Positions 45,188-53,506 of a stretch of DNA of 64,000 nt are shown here, in pieces; positions within the stretch are counted from its first letter, which is position 1, and the number at the start of each line of letters is the position of its first letter. Made by a program: the position numbers and the translations under genes. The notes under the pieces were generated by a model, which made no database searches, was not told the origin of the DNA, and saw nothing but the letters and a program-made list of their open reading frames with translations. The DNA comes from an uncultured Limosilactobacillus sp. (lineage in GTDB: Bacteria > Bacillota > Bacilli > Lactobacillales > Lactobacillaceae): the NCBI RefSeq assembly GCF_934202705.1, contig NZ_CAKPYE010000005.1, forward strand, positions 62,001-126,000. Reading direction: 5' to 3'.

Positions 45188-45358
45188 AAAAAAAGTGCAC
45201 TGGCGACCACCAATGCACGAGTTGTCAACTGAGGAGCTGATACCCTTGAGGGTGACTCTGTTGCGCTTGGCTGGTGGTGTATTGCCGTACACCAGAACAA
45301 GAGCGCTACCGTTAAGCTATCAGCCTAATTGTTGAAGTAATATAATTCTTTAACTACG
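45188..45358 (-). ncRNA. Candidate structured RNA between recombinase and cassettes
   Basis: On the minus strand a promoter (extended TGC-TATAAT near 45360) could start an RNA of about 165 bases. It holds a hairpin GGTGTA/TACACC (about 45268-45288) and ends in a terminator GTGCAYTGG...CCARTGCAC followed by seven T residues. The plus strand has its own extended -10 (TGG-TATAAT, 45179-45187) and a downstream terminator at 45391-45424, so two opposed overlapping RNAs are possible. A 40-codon plus-strand frame exists but has no ribosome site. It recalls integrase-linked RNAs of Lactobacillales. Confidence 0.45.
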
Positions 45359-45390
45359 GTTATATTATAGCAGGGTTTAGCGACTTTGAC

Positions 45391-45424
45391 GATCGTCTAG
45401 TTTCTTCACTAGGCGATTTTTTTG
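45391..45424 (+). terminator. Plus-strand terminator at the end of cassette A
   Basis: Hairpin TCGTCTAG...CTAGGCGA followed by seven T residues on the plus strand. Confidence 0.65.
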
Positions 45425-45455
45425 TACTTTCATACTCAAATAAAGCGATATCTTT

Positions 45456-45472
45456 TACATCGAAATGATAGT
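45456..45472 (-). repeat. Core site 2 (cassette A)
   Basis: ACTATCATTTCGATGTA, minus strand; preceded by TTA rather than TTC. Confidence 0.85.
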
Positions 45473-46198
45473 TAATATTTGCTGTTTTTTGAATTGGTTT
45501 AGCAGGAACATTAGACTTCACAGGGGGCACTGGCAGTTTTACAGAAGCGAGAACTCCTCCTTTTACCCAAACTGGCCAATTTGTTTTTCCTGCAACAACT
45601 CCATTTGGATCCTCGCTTGTTCTATAACGATCCCAAATAGAAATTAAAGTCCAAGTGCCATCTCCATTATCTAATGCTTCATATGGAACTAGATTCAAAT
45701 TATACTTAGTTGACTGATTCCAATCATTTCTATGTATATAAGCACCTAAAGCATTGTTTTTAACCAAATTCCATATATAATCGACACTCGCCCCTGGCAC
45801 ATCACTTCCTTCTTTGGAAACTGCTCCTATAAATTTACCTGTCTCAACAGGCAATGAACCTTTTGGGAGTGCACACACATAAGTGTCAAAGAAACCATAA
45901 TCAGGCATGTCAGCTCTACCTGGGCGTTCTGATGAACCATGCGTAATGTCTAACTTGACGTTAGTTACGATTACTTTTGATTTCACAAGATCATAATGCC
46001 AAGTAACGTCATAATTAATGGTTACGTTATAGTTACCACCGTTTGTTGCATGTTGTGAGCCAACAGCATGTTGATCTGCTTCTAATGATTTAAGTTGGCT
46101 ATTATATTCGGTTAATTTTTCTTCATAGTTTTGCTGAATCTCACTATTATTTTGATTCCATTTGTCTAATTCTTCGTCATATTCTTTGTTATTTCGAA

Positions 46199-46244
46199 TC
46201 TGAGTAGTGATATTAAATCAAACTTTACTTTCACTTACGAAAGC
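46199..46244 (-). repeat. 46-bp inverted repeat, left copy
   Basis: Between cassettes B and A. It reads GCTTTCGTAAGTGAAAG, then YAAAK, then TTTGATTTAATATCACTACT CAGA on the minus strand. It matches the copy at 48057-48102 in 44 of 46 bases. Confidence 0.85.
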
Positions 46245-46262
46245 AGAAAAACCTTCCATAAA

Positions 46263-46958
46263 TTAACTGCAGTTAATATTTACATCGAAATGATAGTGAA
46301 TTTCTGAAGATTTTCGCATTGGAACTTCAATGTTCTTCTTCAAATTACCATTTCGCCATTGAATATGCCAATTATGATGTGTGTCGTCGTTAGTATTACC
46401 TCGCATTAACGTTTTAAAAATGGTAAATGTACCATCACTGTTACGATTGACCGTGTATGGAACAATTCCTGAATCATTATAGTGAATTGAGTACTCCTCG
46501 CTTTTATTATTTTGAGCAGTAAAAGCAAATACATCCTTCTTATTCAGACCATATTTTGACCAAAGCGAATCACCAGTGACACCTGGTATGTCTCCATTTG
46601 GATAAGCAAAATCCCCGGTTTCTTGAGGCAAGTTGGCATTAGGATTAGCTATAATAATGGCGTCCCAAAAGCCACCACCCTTTTGTGTTGGTTCTTCTCT
46701 CGATAAATGGAAGTTAATAGAGGTAACCACAATTTGATCAGTATCTGGCTTGTAATGATAGGTGGCAGTATAGGTATAATCAAACTTGAAGTAACCATTC
46801 TTACCATCGGTTCCCCAATTCAAAGTTCCAGATCCTGAAATGGTTTGATCACTTTCGAGTTTTTTTATTTCCTTTGCATAATCATTGTTGTTTCGAATCT
46901 GAGTAATAAAAGTAAATATCAATAAAAGTACTAGTATTTTGATTAGTAACATTAACAA
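46263..46958 (-). pseudogene. Silent adhesin cassette B
   Basis: A 231-codon frame in the same frame as cassette A. From ITQIRNNNDYAK (46915 leftward) to IHYHFDV (46281-46297) it is a cassette of the A type. The preceding hydrophobic residues begin at TTG/ATG without a ribosome site, so I treat it as silent. A TAA ends it; 15 codons later the junction AFVSESKV-stop leads to cassette A. Confidence 0.7.
46281..46297 (-). repeat. Core site 3 (cassette B)
   Basis: ACTATCATTTCGATGTA, minus strand; preceded by TTC. Confidence 0.85.
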
Positions 46959-47006
46959 CTCAACAATATTTATAGATAATTGTTCGTTTAATTTTCATAC
47001 AATTAG

Positions 47007-48083
47007 TTAGAAAAACAGCAAATTACTAATCCTACTCAGAATCAAGAAGCAGCGGCTTATCAAAAACAGTTAGACGATTACAAAAAGAAACTGAACAATA
47101 ATCAAGTAGCTGCCAACTCCATTATTCAAGATCTTAAATTGGGGAATGAGCCTAACGCTAAGGTTTCGTTTTCCGTTGATGATTCATCTGTTACTGCTGT
47201 TGCAGTAACACGTAATCCTAACGATGATTCAACCATTTTTCCAGATATCTGGCCAAACTCAAAGGGATCAAAAGGTGAACACGCTGTGGGTCAATCTGGA
47301 TATGTATATGTAACTGTTCCTAACAACGTCAACGGGAATGCTGTTACAGTAACCTTCGACAATTTACAAAACAGTAGCTATCTTGGTCATAAGATTTCAA
47401 AAATCGTGACGGTTTTCCATGATTTAGTAGTTGACGGTGGATCAAACCATCGAATCGCTATCTCTAATAATCCTTACTATGGTATTTTTGTTGTGGGCGT
47501 TACCAATACAGGAGTAAAACGCTACTATTACGATGAAAAAGGAAATCGCATTACCTTTAATGATGGTGAAGACGGTGGTGGTGCTTGGCTGACAGCAGGT
47601 TCTCTTAATGCTGGATCTGGTCGAACGGAAGAAGCTCAACTAACATCTAGTGGAAAAGCTTATGGATTTTATGGTTCTACAGTAACGGTTCACAATAATA
47701 ACTTAATTTACTCAGATCATGTTAACGAACCAGGAGCAGACTTAACTCCGGCTGGCAAAACTGGTTTTGGTGATGGAACTTTGGCACCAGGGCTTAATCA
47801 AGAAAATAAATGGTGGGACACAGATCAAGGGTTAAATGATCCCAACGCTTATATGGGGGCTGGTGTTTTCCATGTAACCGGTGATTACACAGATGTAAAC
47901 TTTACTGTTACGTCATCGTATAATCAATTTAATTCGTGGTTTACGTTATCTACACTAATTCCTCAAGATGGTTTCAAAATTACTCCACCAACCAATACTG
48001 TTCACTATCATTTCGATGTAAGAACTAAACTCCCTTTATTTAAGGATGATTATCCAGCTTTCGTAAGTGAAAGCAAATTTTGA
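47007..48083 (+). pseudogene. Silent adhesin cassette C
   Basis: A 358-codon plus-strand frame preceded by an in-frame TAG (47004-47006) and lacking a start. It starts LEKQQITNPTQNQEA, contains a GbpC-type domain like the expressed adhesin (YGSTVTVHNNNLIYSD; compare PGSSIMVHDGNLLYAD in the adhesin), reaches VHYHFDV at 48004-48020 and ends AFVSESKF-stop. Cassette D follows in the same frame. Confidence 0.78.
48004..48020 (+). repeat. Core site 4 (cassette C)
   Basis: ACTATCATTTCGATGTA, plus strand; preceded by TTC. Confidence 0.85.
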
Positions 48084-48102
48084 TTTAATATCACTACTCA
48101 GA
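48057..48102 (+). repeat. 46-bp inverted repeat, right copy
   Basis: Between cassettes C and D, in the opposite orientation to the copy at 46199-46244. Inversion across the pair would exchange cassettes B and C. The first 16 bases contain the smaller inverted repeat CTTTC...GAAAG. Confidence 0.85.
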
Positions 48103-49052
48103 AACAAGCTTGGAGTAAATGGAATGAAGATAACAGCACAAGTAACGCTATTATTTCAGACCAAATTCAACAACATTTAATATTAGGCCATGAACCACAG
48201 GCTACTTCGAATATCAAAGTTGTGACTGGAAACCTTATTTCAAAAAATGATTGGGGTACTTATGATTGGGGAGCTTCTTCAAGTGAAGGAGGTTCTCAGA
48301 CTGATAGCAATACTACGTATGTCATTCATGAGCAAGGACCAGTGGCTGGAACTGTAGCTACCATTACTTACAGTAATCTAAAAAACTCTTACTATTTAGA
48401 CGAAAATGGCACTAAGCATCAAATATCAAAGATTGTGAGAACATTCAGCAACCTTTTAGGTACAAGTAGAAAGCATTGGGCTGACGTTAACTATCATACT
48501 AGTCCTAATTTATATAACAACGCTAACCCAGCATTGGTAATTTACGGCGACCCTACTGACGGTTTTTGGTATAACTGGTCGGACGGTGTTACGCTGCGTG
48601 ACCAATTTTATGATGAACAAGGCAACACTATCAATATGAGTAAGAATGCTTATGTTTCCATTTCGTCATTAAACAATGAATATCGCCCCGAGTATAGTGA
48701 TGATCCTGACAATTCTCATGTGGAAGGAGTTAAAGTGATTTCAGGTGGAAGGGCTTTAGCTTTAGCTGGTTCTTCAATATCAGTTCACGATGATAATGAA
48801 TTGTATAGTGACACAAATAATTCGCAGAATCAACCTACCCAGTACAAAGACTGGGACAGCAGGAAAAGTCCTTATCAATTCTACGGTTCAGGAATTGTTA
48901 AATTAAACGGATCGGATTTAGAACTACGATTTTTCACACGAGGAAACAATAAAGATGTTGCTTCAAACGTTTGGGCTTATTACTCTACGATTATTCCTCA
49001 GACAGATAATCCTAGAGATACTATTCACTATCATTTCGATGTAACTAAATAA
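48084..49052 (+). pseudogene. Silent adhesin cassette D
   Basis: A 322-codon frame that begins directly after the TGA of cassette C (FNITTQKQAWSK). It also has a GbpC-type domain (AGSSISVHDDNELYSD) and ends IHYHFDVTK. It has no start, signal peptide or anchor, so it cannot be surface displayed unless joined to the adhesin gene. Confidence 0.78.
49027..49043 (+). repeat. Core site 5 (cassette D)
   Basis: ACTATCATTTCGATGTA, plus strand; preceded by TTC. Confidence 0.85.
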
Positions 49053-49078
49053 TAGCTATTGTAGCGTGCTTAAACCAC

Positions 49079-49121
49079 AGAAAAAGCACCTCCTAGATTT
49101 GATCTAAGAGATGCTTTTTTA
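49079..49121. terminator. Bidirectional terminator between cassette D and SEC10-like gene
   Basis: AAAAAGCA-CTC-TAGAT paired with ATCTA-GAG-TGCTTTTTT, with A and T runs on the two sides. Confidence 0.8.
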
Positions 49122-49162
49122 GTTGGCTTACATATCAAACTAGTTGAATCGGCATATTAAGA

Positions 49163-52100
49163 CTAGTTCCGCTTACGTAAGCCAAGAACAGCTAACATAC
49201 TTACCATCACTAATCCTAAACCAGCTAATGCAGAAGTGTTTTCGTTACCAGTTTGTGGTAAGGAAGTCTTCTTATTATTAGTGGCATTAGCACTGGCTAA
49301 AGTTTTGGTAGTTTGTGAGTTACCATTTAAGCTTAAGTCAGCAACTAATTCACCATTGGCATTGTAAACTCGACCATTTTTAACTGACCAACCGTCAACT
49401 GGATTTCCATTAGCATCCAGAACCCGACCATTTACAATTTGGTAGCCATTTGGTAAGGATACGGAAACATTGTTTTTAGCTGGTTGAGCTAAAACATGTA
49501 ATACTACATGTACTGTCCGATGTGATCCATCAGGGAAAGTAATCAAAACATCTTCAGTGTGATCACCATTAACTTTTGAATCAGCTAGTACTTGGTTAAG
49601 ATCAGCCCAGGTTGCTTTAGTTCCAGCAGGAATCTTACCATCCCAGTTAGCTAAGGTCGTTGTTCCCTGATCAGCGCTAGCTGGTAAAACAATAAAGACT
49701 GAAGCTGCTGTAGTTGAGTTTTGACTAGTATCAGTAGTCAATTCAAAACCATTAGTGATTTGTGGAGTTGGTAGCTCATCGCCATTATGAATGGTGTATT
49801 CAGGAGTAACGGTAACATGATCACCGTAAATCATATCATCAGTCCATAAGCTAGCCTTTGCTTGATCAACGTCTTGTTGAGCTGACTTTACCGCATCTGT
49901 GGCAGTCTGCACAGCAGCCTTTGCACTATCAACATCTTTTTGAAGAGCAGCTAATTTCTTTGCATCATCATCTAACTTTTGGTTAGCTTGATCATAAGCA
50001 GCTTGTTTAGTAGTCAGTTCCTGCTTAGCATTAGCTAACAATTGAGGAGCGTTTTGTAAGTCAGTTAAACTCTTTTTCAGACTGGATAATGTAGCTTGAT
50101 CATTGGTTAGTTGATCTTTTGCCGTTTGTACAGTTTGTTGCTTTTGAACTAAATCATCATTAGCATTTTGAAGAGCAGCTTGCTTGTTGCTGAGGTTTTG
50201 CTTAGCCTCATCCAATGCTTTTTGTTCAGTTGCCAACTGAGTTTTAGCCTTATCAACATTTGCTTGCTTAGTAGCAAGATCTGCTTGATAAGCATCCAAT
50301 GTACTCTTTGCCTGAGCTTGAACATCAGTATCATTTTGCAAAGTAGTCTTAAGAACACCTAATTGAGTTGTGGCAGCATCTAGAGTTTGCTTAGCATTAT
50401 CAGCTTTAGTTTGAGCTGGAGATACAGCATTATTAGCATTGTCTAATGCAGCCTTTGCTGAAGAAAGCTCACTTTGTGCAGTTTCATTAGCTGTCTTTTT
50501 AGCTGATTCATTATTTTGCGCATTAGTTAGTTGCGTTTGATCGTTACCTAACTTAGTGGTTACAGTAGCCTTTTGTGCTTCCAGTTCAGATAAACGATCT
50601 GGAACTGCAACATTAGTAGTAGCTAATTGGTCATACTTGCTATTAGCAACAGAATTATTGGAAGTGCTGTCCGTATCAACGTCTGATACAGTAATAAAGT
50701 GCAGCTGATCCATTGAATCAACCATAACTCCTAATGCTTCAGACTTAGCACCAACTGAATTTTTCATTAACCCCGTTAAAGCAGTTGCGTGTCCCCAATC
50801 ACTACCTTTGTCATCAAATAACATAGATACAATCATCGAGTAAAGATTTTGTTTTACTTGGTCAAGAGTCTCCGTATGAGTTTGAGGCTTAAGATTTTCT
50901 GGATTCCCATCCCAATTGGAGGAACCTAGTGACTCATATGATTGATGATAAGTATCATCTAACGTTGCATGTTGTAATCCGTAATCTGCCGCTACTCTAT
51001 TGATAGCTTGAACATCATGCCAATTTTTTGTAAACATATTCCACGCATCGCTATCATAAGCAGCTGCAATAGATTTAGCAAAGGCCAAGCTCCCATTATT
51101 AATGGTTAATTCAGGCATTCCAAATGCTTTCCGGATCGGGTTTAACAATTGAGCAACAAATTGCGTCAATTCCGTTTCTTCCTTATCACTTAACTGATTA
51201 TTTGGCCCGTATGTTAACGTTACATTCTGATCAGTCTTACTGTGCTTGTAAGAATTAGAAAGTCCTGCATTCTTGTATGCTTCAACAGCTTCCTTATTAG
51301 CATCACTAGGATCATTTTCATAGTTCTTCAAAGCTTCTACATAGCCAGCCGGTAAAGTGATTTTATTGATGCTGTTAAGATCATCATTAATGTTCTTTAA
51401 ATCAGTATTATCCTTGTCAACTGCGGATTGAGCTTCCTTAGTTGCCGTTTGGGCATTTTGATAATTGATCGCTGCTGTGGTAGCCGCATCATTTTTATCG
51501 TTGTAGTTGCTTTGAGCAGTTTGAGCGTTCTTCTTGGCTTCGTCTAATGCATTATCCGCACTTTGCTTAGCATCATTAGCTTCGTCAACCGCCTTTTGTT
51601 GATCATTAACTGCATTTTGGTCAGCATTTACTTTAGCGGTAGCATCATCATAAGCTTTTTGTGCCTTACCAGAGTTAGAATTATTCAAAATATCCTGGGC
51701 GTTGTTTAGGTTATTTTGGGCCTTGTTAACCGTGTCGGTTTGATTATCAACTGTCTTTTGTGCACCATCGACATCGTTCTGAGCTTTTGAAACACCTTGC
51801 TGAGAAGTGGTTACATTATCATTAGCGGTCTTGATGGCAGCTTGATCATTATTGATCTTCGTGTTTTGATCTTCAACCGCTTTCGATGCTTGCTTAATGG
51901 CATCTGGAGTAGCTTTATCAGCATTGGCTTGCGCTTCGTTAACCTTGCTCTGCGCATCATCAACCGCTGACTTAGCGTTATTAGTAGCCGTTTGACTATT
52001 ATTGACAACTTGTTGTTGGGCATCAGCCTTACTTTGGGCATCATTTAAAGCTTTGTTGGCACTATCAGCACTTTGGTTGGCTTGGTTTAAGCCCGCCTTA

Positions 52101-52294
52101 GCGTCGTCATAATTTTGTTGAGCCTTCTTGGCTTCTTGTTGCCGTTGGGAAACCACTTGTTGAGCCGGAACAGTGGCTTCATGATTAGTATCCGTACTAT
52201 CAGCCTTGGCCGTGTTGGTTGTTGCCACAACTCCAGTAACAGTGGCTAAAGTAGCACCAGTTAGAACAGCTAATTTCTTTTCTTGCCGATTCAT
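49163..52294 (-). CDS. SEC10/PgrA-type surface exclusion protein, LPQTG-anchored
   Basis: A 1043-residue wall protein related to PrgA/Sec10, which blocks redundant transfer between donors. A signal peptide (about 1-32) is followed by long heptad repeats (about 45-310), a central globular domain (about 320-560; LPAGYVEALKNY...LTQFVAQLLNPIRKAFGMPE), a second coiled coil (about 570-860), a Rib/YPDG-like beta domain and LPQTGNE near the end with a proper basic tail. It has its own consensus promoter without a TGGCGA box. Confidence 0.87.
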   Translation of the reverse strand: MNRQEKKLAVLTGATLATVTGVVATTNTAKADSTDTNHEATVPAQQVVSQRQQEAKKAQQNYDDAKAGLNQANQSADSANKALNDAQSKADAQQQVVNNSQTATNNAKSAVDDAQSKVNEAQANADKATPDAIKQASKAVEDQNTKINNDQAAIKTANDNVTTSQQGVSKAQNDVDGAQKTVDNQTDTVNKAQNNLNNAQDILNNSNSGKAQKAYDDATAKVNADQNAVNDQQKAVDEANDAKQSADNALDEAKKNAQTAQSNYNDKNDAATTAAINYQNAQTATKEAQSAVDKDNTDLKNINDDLNSINKITLPAGYVEALKNYENDPSDANKEAVEAYKNAGLSNSYKHSKTDQNVTLTYGPNNQLSDKEETELTQFVAQLLNPIRKAFGMPELTINNGSLAFAKSIAAAYDSDAWNMFTKNWHDVQAINRVAADYGLQHATLDDTYHQSYESLGSSNWDGNPENLKPQTHTETLDQVKQNLYSMIVSMLFDDKGSDWGHATALTGLMKNSVGAKSEALGVMVDSMDQLHFITVSDVDTDSTSNNSVANSKYDQLATTNVAVPDRLSELEAQKATVTTKLGNDQTQLTNAQNNESAKKTANETAQSELSSAKAALDNANNAVSPAQTKADNAKQTLDAATTQLGVLKTTLQNDTDVQAQAKSTLDAYQADLATKQANVDKAKTQLATEQKALDEAKQNLSNKQAALQNANDDLVQKQQTVQTAKDQLTNDQATLSSLKKSLTDLQNAPQLLANAKQELTTKQAAYDQANQKLDDDAKKLAALQKDVDSAKAAVQTATDAVKSAQQDVDQAKASLWTDDMIYGDHVTVTPEYTIHNGDELPTPQITNGFELTTDTSQNSTTAASVFIVLPASADQGTTTLANWDGKIPAGTKATWADLNQVLADSKVNGDHTEDVLITFPDGSHRTVHVVLHVLAQPAKNNVSVSLPNGYQIVNGRVLDANGNPVDGWSVKNGRVYNANGELVADLSLNGNSQTTKTLASANATNNKKTSLPQTGNENTSALAGLGLVMVSMLAVLGLRKRN

Positions 52295-52347
52295 ATTTGA
52301 TCTCCTCCTAATCTTTAATTAATATCCTTGAATCAGTTTACAATTAT

Positions 52348-52375
52348 ATTTTACATCTATTTTACTATTTGTCAA
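52348..52375 (-). promoter_or_regulatory. Promoter of the SEC10-like gene
   Basis: Minus-strand TTGACA (52370-52375), 16-bp spacer, TAAAAT (52348-52353). A near-consensus promoter with no TGGCGA box, in contrast to the adhesin. Confidence 0.7.
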
Positions 52376-52410
52376 TAATATTTTTTAATAAAGTTGAATT
52401 AATGTTAATT

Positions 52411-52830
52411 TTAAATTCCCCAACCGCTCATTCGTGACATTAAAACCTGGAGAAACTCGGAATTGTTCTGCCGAAGTTCCATTTCTAAAGTTCTCGCAAC
52501 CCGTTTTGTATAGTCGCTTGCTTCAGTATTCTTAAGACCACTTTCAATCAACGCTATTAATTCATTTTGTGTTCGTTCAAATCGCTGATTAGTGGTTTCT
52601 GCATGCTTCAGTAATTGTAGGATTTCAGATTGCTGTTCTTTTGCATCATGGAAAATCTCTGATAACTTCGGCATTCGCTCTAATGGAATGGTTTCAGGAT
52701 GCTCTGCATAATTTTTAATCGTTTGCCGGGTCAATCCCATCTTCTCTGCTACCACTTTTTGTGTTAAACCAAATTCCTTTGGGTTTTTAAGGAGTTCGAC
52801 GGCCTCCTCAAATTGCGACAATTTACGCAT
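52411..52830 (-). CDS. Helix-turn-helix regulator
   Basis: A 139-residue protein with an N-terminal HTH (LTQKVVAEKMGLTRQTIKNY, about 22-41) and a helical C terminus (about 55-125) that may oligomerise. It sits 116 bp upstream of the SEC10-like gene on the same strand and may control it or the TGGCGA regulon; no direct evidence. Confidence 0.75.
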   Translation of the reverse strand: MRKLSQFEEAVELLKNPKEFGLTQKVVAEKMGLTRQTIKNYAEHPETIPLERMPKLSEIFHDAKEQQSEILQLLKHAETTNQRFERTQNELIALIESGLKNTEASDYTKRVARTLEMELRQNNSEFLQVLMSRMSGWGI

Positions 52831-52863
52831 ATCATCACCCCTTCCACATCTTATTTAACATCT

Positions 52864-52891
52864 ATTATACAACGATTATTCCTTTTTTCAA
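52864..52891 (-). promoter_or_regulatory. Promoter of the HTH gene
   Basis: Minus-strand TTGAAA (52886-52891), 16-bp spacer, TATAAT (52864-52869). Confidence 0.65.
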
Positions 52892-53029
52892 TGTAATCAT
52901 GTTATTAGGGTTAAATATAAGTCAATTTAAAAAGCTAGGCCCTAATTCGAGTCTAGCCTGAAATGATTGTTGCGTCTATTTCATTACCTATCTTAGCAGC
53001 ACTTATCTTTTTGGTATATAAGTTTAAAT

Positions 53030-53114
53030 AAAAAAGGCGGGTACCAAACGGTATCCACCTAAGCCAGCTTATGAGCTAGAAAGCACTCATTGCACACGGC
53101 CTAATCATCTTGAC
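53030..53114 (-). ncRNA. Antisense antitoxin RNA of a type I toxin-antitoxin locus
   Basis: About 85 bases from an extended -10 promoter (TGC-TATAAT at 53121-53126 with TTGTAT 16 bp upstream) to a strong terminator hairpin (53036-53059) and T run. It contains the complements of GCCTAATCATCTTGA (53099-53113) and CTAGAAAGCAC (53076-53086), which recur almost unchanged in the toxin mRNA, so it can base-pair with that mRNA in trans. Confidence 0.65.
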
Positions 53115-53120
53115 AGCTAT

Positions 53121-53149
53121 ATTATAGCATACCTTATTTATGATACAAT
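53121..53149. promoter_or_regulatory. Overlapping divergent promoters of the type I locus
   Basis: The minus-strand -35 (53143-53148) overlaps the plus-strand extended -10 TGA-TACAAT (53144-53149), so only one promoter can be occupied at a time. Confidence 0.6.
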
Positions 53150-53212
53150 ACTAATTGCACATTTAAGCAGGCTTAGAAAACCTGACTAGTGCCAGAAAGG
53201 AGGTTACCTCCA

Positions 53213-53290
53213 ATGTGGCATTTGTGCCTAATCATTTTGATCGTGCCTAGTAAGCACGTTAAACACCTAATTAAGTGGCTGCTCAAGTAG
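53213..53290 (+). CDS. Fst-like type I toxin peptide
   Basis: A 25-residue peptide, hydrophobic N-terminal half (WHLCLIILIV), a proline at 12 and a basic C terminus (KHLIKWLLK), the general shape of Fst/Ldr membrane toxins. Its ribosome site lies in a GGAGG-TTA-CCTCC hairpin (53199-53211) just before the ATG, which would hide it. The coding part holds the two repeats matched by the antisense RNA (53226-53240, 53247-53257). The mRNA ends in a terminator near 53,330. Confidence 0.6.
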   Translation: MWHLCLIILIVPSKHVKHLIKWLLK

Positions 53291-53296
53291 CACCCG

Positions 53297-53334
53297 TAGC
53301 GCTTGTTTCTCCGGAAATGGGCGCTTTTCTATTG
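53297..53334 (+). terminator. Toxin mRNA terminator
   Basis: Hairpin AGCGCTTGTTTC / GGAAATGGGCGCT followed by TTTTCTATT. A copy of this block occurs inverted near 55.96 kb. Confidence 0.65.
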
Positions 53335-53505
53335 CCTAATTTGAAGTTCGTTATGTGTATCATAACACAATGAACACACATCACCAACCTGATAGTTGCT
53401 ATTCGGCAAAATGATATTCACTCTTTCTCGTCCCGGTAGCAACATCACACTACCAACACCATACTTAATAAATGTAATTAATCCAAGATTATTACTGGCG
53501 GTCAT
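53329..53505 (-). CDS. Small hypothetical protein
   Basis: A 58-residue protein, beta-rich, with a C-terminal CSLC pair. GGGAGG lies about 10 bases before the ATG at 53505, inside the last codons of the upstream 787-residue gene. It resembles short DUF-type proteins with a KOW-like strand pattern, but I cannot name it. Confidence 0.5.
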   Translation of the reverse strand: MTASNNLGLITFIKYGVGSVMLLPGRERVNIILPNSNYQVGDVCSLCYDTHNELQIRQ

Positions 53506-53506
53506 T

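Larger units (their letters stand above)
45360..46217 (-). pseudogene. Silent adhesin cassette A
   Basis: An open frame of 285 codons with no start signal; an in-frame TGA (46218-46220) immediately precedes it. It begins FNITTQIRNNKEYDEE, matching the adhesin at its ATQNQNN segment, carries a beta-rich domain different from GbpC, and ends ...NINYHFDV followed by a short tail. Cassettes A and B share a domain type with each other (WHY/YHY start; about 190 residues) but not with C, D or the adhesin. Confidence 0.75.

Noticed and set aside
45203..45210. Plus-strand TGGCGA near the recombinase RNA
   Set aside because: The 25-bp spacing leads to AGGAGC, not a -10; it is part of a terminator loop.
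45230..45345. 40-codon plus-strand frame (starts MHELSTEELIP)
   Set aside because: No ribosome site, and it lies in a region that folds into hairpins on both strands.
42127..49043. Diversity-generating retroelement as the cause of adhesin variation
   Set aside because: No reverse transcriptase and no template/variable repeat pair is visible; the cassettes differ by whole domains, not by point changes at adenines.
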